Assembly (NCBI RefSeq): GCF_024294905.1
Contig: NZ_JANCOC010000003.1
Coordinates: forward strand, 114,204 to 178,203
Reading direction: 5' to 3'
Length of the DNA: 64,000 nt
Source of the DNA: Rothia gullae
GTDB taxonomy: Bacteria > Actinomycetota > Actinomycetes > Actinomycetales > Micrococcaceae
Both the position numbers and the translations under genes were made by a program. Each line of letters begins with the position of its first letter. The first letter of the stretch is position 1. Below, piece after piece: positions 59,581 through 64,000 of the stretch. Below the pieces are notes generated by a model. That model was not told where the DNA came from and made no database searches. It saw nothing but the letters and a program-made list of their open reading frames with translations.

Positions 59581-60840
59581 TCACGACTGACAGGTGAGAG
59601 AAATCTTAGGACACTCCCCAGCATGCGGGACGCTACGGTAGGCGAGCTGGGGGCGTGCCTGGGAGACGCACACCCCGGTACGGATACCGGCAGCCTCCAT
59701 GCGAGCGGATTCGTAGCTGACCGCACGCAGACCCGAGGGTGCATTGGTTGCCGCCACCTTCTCTCGCGGCTTTTCCTGACCCTGGGTGGGCAGGAAGACC
59801 CAGCGGCGCTGAACCGCGAAGCTGACCGGAATAAGGATCAGTTCGGTCAGGATTTTGGCAACCAGCAGGGACGCGCCCATGCCAGTCAAAGCTTCCATCA
59901 GAGCCGCGTTGGCTGCGAGGATACCCACCGCCAGCATGGTGTACCGTACCAGCGAGGAGGATGCCGAGGGGCGTGAACCTCCGTCGTGCATGAGCATTCG
60001 GTTGACGGTGAAGTTCGTCAGCGCCGAGATGATGCGGGCACCGACCACGGCTGCCAGCAGCGGAGCACCCATGCTCACCAGGACGAAGAGGGCGATAGCA
60101 TCCACGAGGAAGCCGGTCAGGAAAGACGAAGCCAGGAAGGCAAGCAGCGGTGCGTAAATGAGCGCTGAGTCCTGCAGGGGCCTAAAGTGGCTGGTCGGGT
60201 TGCCGGGCTCGTAGACCTTCACGATGGGTACCTGCACCAGGTCCACGTCTGCACGGGTTGCGCGTAGCAGCTTGGAGAACTCGTACTCGTACTTACCGCC
60301 GGGGATCTGTAGCAGCCAGTCCAGGATCTGCGGGGTGAAGCCTCGCAGACCGGTCTGGGTGTCTGCCACGCGAGCACCGGTCGCCAGGGCAAAGAAGCCT
60401 ACGGTTGCGCTATTGCCAATTTTGGAGCGCAGCGGCACCCTGGTGCCTTTTTCACCGGCGTTCGGGTCGGGCTTGGTACGCACACCGAGGATGATGCTCC
60501 GCTGCCCTGCGACCGCGGCGGTTTCGGTGCGCATACCCACTCGGAAGATGTCCTGGGGGAGGTGCTGGCCGTCCGCGTCGGCGGTGACGATGACCTCGCC
60601 GGGGCGGTTTGCTTTCACCCAGGCGATGCCGGTGCATAGTGCCGAGCCTTTGCCTTTGTTGGAGGGGTGGGTCTGCACGGTCACGCCGTCGATGCGCAGT
60701 TCGGTAAAGATGGGTGCGTAGGCGCTGCCGGATCCGTCGTCAATCACGAGGATTTCGGCGGCAGGTTCCTGTTCGCGCAGGGTCCGGGCAAGGCGGACCA
60801 GTGATTGGTCCGGCTTATAGGCGGGTATCAGGATAATCAC
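59581..60840 (-). CDS. GT2 glycosyltransferase fused to GtrA domain
   Basis: A 419-residue protein. Residues 1-230 form a GT2 (polyprenol-phosphate mannose synthase-like) domain with ILIPAYKPDQSL, ILVIDDGSGS, the metal-binding VTADADGQHLPQD and DTQTGLRGF. Residues about 240-360 are a GtrA-like domain with four membrane helices (LTGFLVDAIALFVLVSM, ALTNFTVNRMLMHDG). Such proteins make or flip lipid-linked sugars for wall glycans. The last 50 residues are hydrophilic and unusual for the family. Its ATG overlaps the end of the NAGPA-type gene by 4 nt, so the two act together. Confidence 0.87.
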   Translation of the reverse strand: MIILIPAYKPDQSLVRLARTLREQEPAAEILVIDDGSGSAYAPIFTELRIDGVTVQTHPSNKGKGSALCTGIAWVKANRPGEVIVTADADGQHLPQDIFRVGMRTETAAVAGQRSIILGVRTKPDPNAGEKGTRVPLRSKIGNSATVGFFALATGARVADTQTGLRGFTPQILDWLLQIPGGKYEYEFSKLLRATRADVDLVQVPIVKVYEPGNPTSHFRPLQDSALIYAPLLAFLASSFLTGFLVDAIALFVLVSMGAPLLAAVVGARIISALTNFTVNRMLMHDGGSRPSASSSLVRYTMLAVGILAANAALMEALTGMGASLLVAKILTELILIPVSFAVQRRWVFLPTQGQEKPREKVAATNAPSGLRAVSYESARMEAAGIRTGVCVSQARPQLAYRSVPHAGECPKISLTCQS

Positions 60841-61907
60841 GATGCGCTCCCTGCAATGTAGAGGATGTCGCTGGTGCCACGTTCCTTGGTGCCACCCTGC
60901 GGGCGGTTAACCAGCTCGTTATTGAAGACCATGGCGGAGGAGCCACCACCGTCCAGGTTGTAGGCGCTCACGCAGCCGAGGTCCTTGAACATTTGGGCGA
61001 GCTCGGGCACGGTCACGCCACGCGAATAGTTAGTGGAGCGGCCGTCGACCACGATGAAGACCAGGTGGTTGGTGCCGAGCACGCCCACACCGGTTCGCGG
61101 CTGGTTGCCCTGGATGGAGTGGTTACCGAAGTTGGTGTCCACTTCGACGCTGTCGATGCCGTCGACGATTGCGGACTCCTTGACCAGTGCGGGGCCGAAG
61201 GAGAGGGTGTTCCACACGCCCTCGTTGACGAGGGTCTGGGCGTTGGTTGCGGTTTCGTCGTAGAGTTTGACGGTGCCGTCGCGGTAGAAGGCCAAACCCT
61301 CGCGAGCACCGGCGTCACGGTAGACGACACCGTTTCGGATTACGATGCCGGTGGTACGGAAGCCGTAGTAGTCGCCGTTGATCGCCCAGATGCCGTTATG
61401 TTCGGAGGCAATGTTCGAGGGGGTATCGATGATGTTCTGGCCAAACTTGTTGTTGGCGAAGGCACTTCGTAGCAGGGTTGCGTTGTCGAGTTTGATGTCT
61501 GCTACGAAGGAGACGACCGCATCCGCGCCGCTGCCTGTGGTGTTGGAGGTGATGGTGATCGAGCCTTCGTTAGCGGTGAGGCTCTGGCCGTTGACCTTCA
61601 CGCCGGTCAGTTCGGTGGGGTCTGCGGTGGCTGAGCCGGAGGCATTTGCATTTGCCTGGGCTGCTGCTGCCTCGTAGGCGGTGGTGTCTTCAATTTCGGT
61701 GTGCTCTGCCAGGTAGCGGTTGTAGGCCCAGCCTGCGCCGCTGCCGACTACTGCGAGTGCGCCGAGGCCGCCGCCGATAAAAATTCGACGGGTGAGCTTC
61801 TTCTTGGCTAGATTCTGCTCTGCAGCGGTTTGCGCTGCATTAGCTTGTTCTGCTGCGGGCAGGGTGGCCTGGTCAATATTCTGAGTCATGTTCTGTTCGT
61901 TGTTCAT
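60837..61907 (-). CDS. Membrane-anchored phosphodiester glycosidase-like (NAGPA domain) protein
   Basis: A 356-residue protein. A cytoplasmic Gln/Ala-rich tail, one membrane helix near residues 40-58 (IFIGGGLGALAVVGSGAGWAY) and an extracellular NAGPA (DUF2233-like) domain. Typical stretches are NGIWAINGDYYGFRTTGIVIRNG, GREGLAFYRDG-like AREGLAFYRDGTVK, PRTGVGVLGTNHLVFIVVDGR and SAYNLDGGGSSAMVFN. Relatives remove covering sugars from phosphodiester-linked glycans or act on wall polymers. It is the first gene of a pair with the GT2-GtrA protein. No strong ribosome site is seen at the ATG. Confidence 0.85.
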   Translation of the reverse strand: MNNEQNMTQNIDQATLPAAEQANAAQTAAEQNLAKKKLTRRIFIGGGLGALAVVGSGAGWAYNRYLAEHTEIEDTTAYEAAAAQANANASGSATADPTELTGVKVNGQSLTANEGSITITSNTTGSGADAVVSFVADIKLDNATLLRSAFANNKFGQNIIDTPSNIASEHNGIWAINGDYYGFRTTGIVIRNGVVYRDAGAREGLAFYRDGTVKLYDETATNAQTLVNEGVWNTLSFGPALVKESAIVDGIDSVEVDTNFGNHSIQGNQPRTGVGVLGTNHLVFIVVDGRSTNYSRGVTVPELAQMFKDLGCVSAYNLDGGGSSAMVFNNELVNRPQGGTKERGTSDILYIAGSAS

Positions 61908-62141
61908 GTCTCTAGAATGCCGGTCTATTCTCTGCGCCAGGCATGGCTAAGCTGTGCAGAAGCTATGTATGCTTATTCATTTCAAACTTTTTTTATTACT
62001 GTCTATGCTTTATTAGCAAATGATGCTATGCATATTCATGTATAAACATGTGCATTAGCTTTGCGTTCCACATGGTTACCCCCCGAACAACCTGTCCTCG
62101 CGCACACCCAACTGCATCCGCAAAAACTGGGGGCACGAAAA

Positions 62142-62179
62142 AACCGGCTGAGCACCCCGTGCGGGGCCTCAAGCCGGTT
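62142..62179 (-). terminator. Terminator of the DUF3073 gene
   Basis: Read leftwards, AACCGGCTTGAGGCCCCG folds onto CGGGGTGCTCAGCCGGTT and ends in TTTTTTCG. Confidence 0.85.
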
Positions 62180-62233
62180 CCTCATCTATGAAATACGCTC
62201 GGTCGATATGCACCGAATCATTCCGCGTATTCT

Positions 62234-62443
62234 TTATGCCTCATCCTCGTAGGACGCGTACTTTTCTGCGTATGCCGAGTAGTCGTCTTCGTCGTCATAG
62301 CGACGGCGGGACGAATCGGAGGACTTCGTTTTCTTCGCACTGCTGAGCTCGCGCTCGAGTGCGCTGTAGTCGGTCTCGGGGCTGAAGTACTTCATCTCCC
62401 GAGCCTGCCTTGTTGCTTTAGCCTTCTGACGGCCGCGCCCCAT
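62234..62443 (-). CDS. DUF3073-domain protein
   Basis: A 69-residue actinobacterial protein. It begins MGRGRQKAKATRQAREMKYF, the invariant DUF3073 start, followed by SPETDYSALERELS and an acidic tail with repeated Tyr. In relatives this gene often lies near purM; here it is 7 kb away. Function unknown. The ATG at 62443 fits the family; the open frame extends 15 codons upstream without support. Confidence 0.9.
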   Translation of the reverse strand: MGRGRQKAKATRQAREMKYFSPETDYSALERELSSAKKTKSSDSSRRRYDDEDDYSAYAEKYASYEDEA

Positions 62444-62488
62444 GGCGTGACCCCCTCTTTCATCCTGTCCGAGGCGAACAGCGCACAC

Positions 62489-62809
62489 GGCGCATCGCTC
62501 TCGGATCGTTCAACAGTCTTTACTACACTATACAGTACCCTGTTTCAGCTCTGAATGTCTCGCTCAGCGGCACCTATTTTTCGTATCAGAGCACTTCTTC
62601 GCACCGGAACAACCGTTTTATTTTGCACCCGCTGCTTTTTACCCCCGACGCCACATTCCCTGCATAACACGTAGTCCCGCACCGGATATATCACTACATC
62701 CGATACGGGGCGAGTGTCTCTGCCTCTGGCTCACTCACAAGACCGGATTCAGAGAGGGTACCGTGCAGGTCATGACATCCCGCACGGGGTCTAGGGAGGG
62801 CACCCCCGC
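62489..62809. other. 321-nt intergenic region
   Basis: It holds the leader of the DUF3073 gene on the right side of that gene and, beyond the truncated DUF4956 gene, inverted repeats near 62670-62712 (CCGGAT and ATCCG arms). No protein gene fits. The missing C-terminal part of the DUF4956 gene is not recognisable here. Confidence 0.45.
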
Positions 62810-63079
62810 TTAGCTTGCGGTAAAGGAGCCCAGCGAGGTGGCGTTAGAAGCCAGGGCGGTGGAACGCAATCGGATAATCGACAGGACACCGAAGAGGCCC
62901 ATGCCCATGGCGGATGCGTTCGATCCGGCAGATACCAGCGCCACCGAGACGGTGAAGATGCCGGCGTTGATGACTGCGTAGGAAATCATCAGTTCGCGGT
63001 TGCGGTGCCGCACCATGTAGAGGGTGCAGAGCGAGGCGATGGCTATGGCATCGGCAATCGCCATGGTCAGAATGTTCAT
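62810..63079 (-). pseudogene. Truncated DUF4956 membrane protein gene
   Basis: An 89-residue frame with the start of a DUF4956 protein: two or three membrane helices, RHRNRELMISYAVINAG, then GMGLFGVLSIIRLRST, the family's most conserved segment. Normal members go on with an AYYF-type motif and more helices, for over 200 residues in all. Here the frame changes to unrelated ALASNATSLGSFTAS and stops. The remainder was not found in other frames downstream. It is either a remnant or a shortened protein; the partner genes usual for this family (VTC polyphosphate polymerase, CotH) are not in the window. Confidence 0.55.
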
Positions 63080-63404
63080 CAGGGTTCTCCAGCTTCGTGT
63101 CGTGATATCCGCTTAGCTCTAGCTGTCTGTCCATCAGCTTTGGGCTGTGGCGTTGTTGCCCTGTCTGCTTGGTATCTAGAATCTCGTGCGATACTGTGTT
63201 TACCCTGTACTGCCCTTACCTTAGAGATAAGTGTTAGAAGTCTCTAGTAAATCTGCTGGTCAAATGCACTAGAGGCTATTATCTTTTCCTCTCTCCACTA
63301 TATTTTCTGTATCTTCTGCGGTATCAAAAGGCACAAAAAATGGGCTCCCTCCGATATGGAGGGAGCCCATAAAAGTAGCTAAAAAATTTAGCGACTAGGC
63401 GTTA
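63080..63404. other. 325-nt AT-rich intergenic region
   Basis: Between the excalibur protein gene and the truncated DUF4956 gene, both leftward. It contains the terminator of the former at 63340-63370 and presumably a promoter for the latter. Nothing else is seen. Confidence 0.5.
63340..63370 (-). terminator. Terminator of the excalibur surface-protein gene
   Basis: ATGGGCTCCCTCC pairs perfectly with GGAGGGAGCCCAT around GATAT, and the leftward side ends in TTTTTTGTGCC. Confidence 0.85.
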
Positions 63405-64000
63405 TTATGCCTTCTTGCGCATACGGGTTGCCACGATGGTCGCACTACCAGCGCTCAGAGCAATCAGACCCAGACCAGCAGCGGTCATCGCATCGGATGC
63501 ACCGGTCTTAGCCAGGGAAGAAGAGCTCTTGGAAGATGCGTTAGTAGCATTCTCGTAGTCAACCGGCCATTCGCAACCGATGCCGTCGTGGTCAGCATCG
63601 AACTTCTCGCGGAAGTCCGGGTGGTCCTTGCTAATCGGTGCCAGGCCTGCCGCCTCAACGTCGGCGCAGTTCTGGAAACGGTGGCTCTCGGTAGCATTAC
63701 CAGAGGAGTTCTGGCCAGCGGAGAGGTTGTTACTAGAGGTCTGACCGCCAGAGTTCTGACCACCGTTGTTCTGGTTATCTGCAGAGTTAGAGTTCTCGTA
63801 GTCAGCGGGTTGCTCGCAGCCGACGCCGTCGCTGTCAGCATCAAACTTCTCGCGGAAGTCCGGGTGACCCTTGCGGATCGGTGCTTCACCTGCAGCCTCA
63901 ACGTCGGCGCAGTTCTGGAAGCGGAAGTTCTCTGCGGGCTGGGGAGCCGCGTTCTCGTCAGCAGGCTTGGAGGATTCCTCAGCGGGTGCGGAGGTCTCTT
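63405..64000 (-). CDS. Cell-wall-anchored protein with two excalibur domains (C-terminal part)
   Basis: The gene enters from beyond the right edge; 198 codons are visible. The product has two nearly identical excalibur domains, FQNCADVEAAGEAPIRKGHP and its copy with GLAPISKDHP, each ending in a calcium-type DADSDGVGCE or DADHDGIGCE loop. They are joined by an Asn/Ser/Gly linker. The C terminus is a sorting signal: LAKTG, a hydrophobic stretch (AAGLGLIALSAGSATIVAT) and RMRKKA. Sortase should anchor it to peptidoglycan; LAKTG instead of LPXTG suggests a housekeeping class E-type sortase, as in many actinobacteria. The N terminus and function are not visible. Confidence 0.85.
   Translation of the reverse strand, partial: ETSAPAEESSKPADENAAPQPAENFRFQNCADVEAAGEAPIRKGHPDFREKFDADSDGVGCEQPADYENSNSADNQNNGGQNSGGQTSSNNLSAGQNSSGNATESHRFQNCADVEAAGLAPISKDHPDFREKFDADHDGIGCEWPVDYENATNASSKSSSSLAKTGASDAMTAAGLGLIALSAGSATIVATRMRKKA

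Noticed and set aside
63485..63901. 138-codon frame on the minus strand at the right edge
   Set aside because: Arg/Thr-rich shadow of the excalibur protein gene, which is in another frame of the same strand and ends at 63405.

Overview
The window looks like chromosome from a moderately GC-rich actinobacterium of the Micrococcaceae, most likely the genus Rothia. This is an inference from gene content and order: a GlxR/Crp regulator, a MarP-type protease, an actinobacterial Tad locus beside an MrfA-type helicase, LutABC with an LctP permease, a sterol-carrier-like gene upstream of purF-purM, and DUF3073. I ran no database search. No plasmid, prophage, IS element, CRISPR array or rRNA operon is visible. 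There is one tRNA, tRNA-Pro(CGG).

Layout. 0.4-5 kb: a Tat-exported protein, an LLM-class oxidoreductase, a GyrI-like protein and the tRNA hydroxylase TrhO. 5-13 kb: an MrfA-type helicase, then a convergent five-gene Tad/Flp pilus cluster (ATPase, TadB/C-like protein, DUF4244 pilin-like protein, TadE, TadG-like). 13-24.7 kb: housekeeping and repair genes (PolA-like polymerase, two NUDIX hydrolases, endonuclease III, AroQ, MarP, GlxR, RidA, a class A penicillin-binding protein). 24.8-29.7 kb: a metallophosphoesterase and a heterodimeric ABC exporter with one-base gene overlaps, then the tRNA. 30-35.3 kb: a polytopic membrane protein, a CPA2-type antiporter, and a molybdopterin oxidoreductase fused to a cytochrome b561-like domain behind a possible leader peptide. 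35.5-42.2 kb: a lactate island, lutABC divergent from lldP and a FadR-type GntR regulator, with perfect 11-bp operators in front of lldP. 42.3-46.6 kb: a MacB-like efflux module (permease, ATPase, adaptor, lipoprotein) framed by two nearly identical 45-nt terminator repeats. 46.9-55 kb: purC, purD, a SemiSWEET-like protein, an asparaginase-like protein, a sterol-carrier-like protein, purF and purM. 55-64 kb: cell-surface genes (subtilase, a broken subtilase paralogue, a GT2-GtrA glycosyltransferase with a NAGPA-type protein, DUF3073, a truncated DUF4956 gene, and a sortase-anchored excalibur protein running off the window).

How it works together. The lactate island is the clearest circuit: LldP imports lactate, LutABC oxidises it to pyruvate, and the GntR protein probably senses it through the TGGTCTGACCA sites. 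The Tad genes would build a Flp-like surface pilus. The last 9 kb is mostly exported or envelope proteins.

Points of most interest: the duplicated terminators around the efflux module, the operator set of the lactate island, the short ORF with a strong ribosome site ahead of the molybdopterin enzyme, the doubly damaged subtilase copy, a recurrent promoter layout (-10 hexamer 7-8 nt before the start codon) that predicts many leaderless mRNAs, and a three-iteron promoter region with no large gene behind it.
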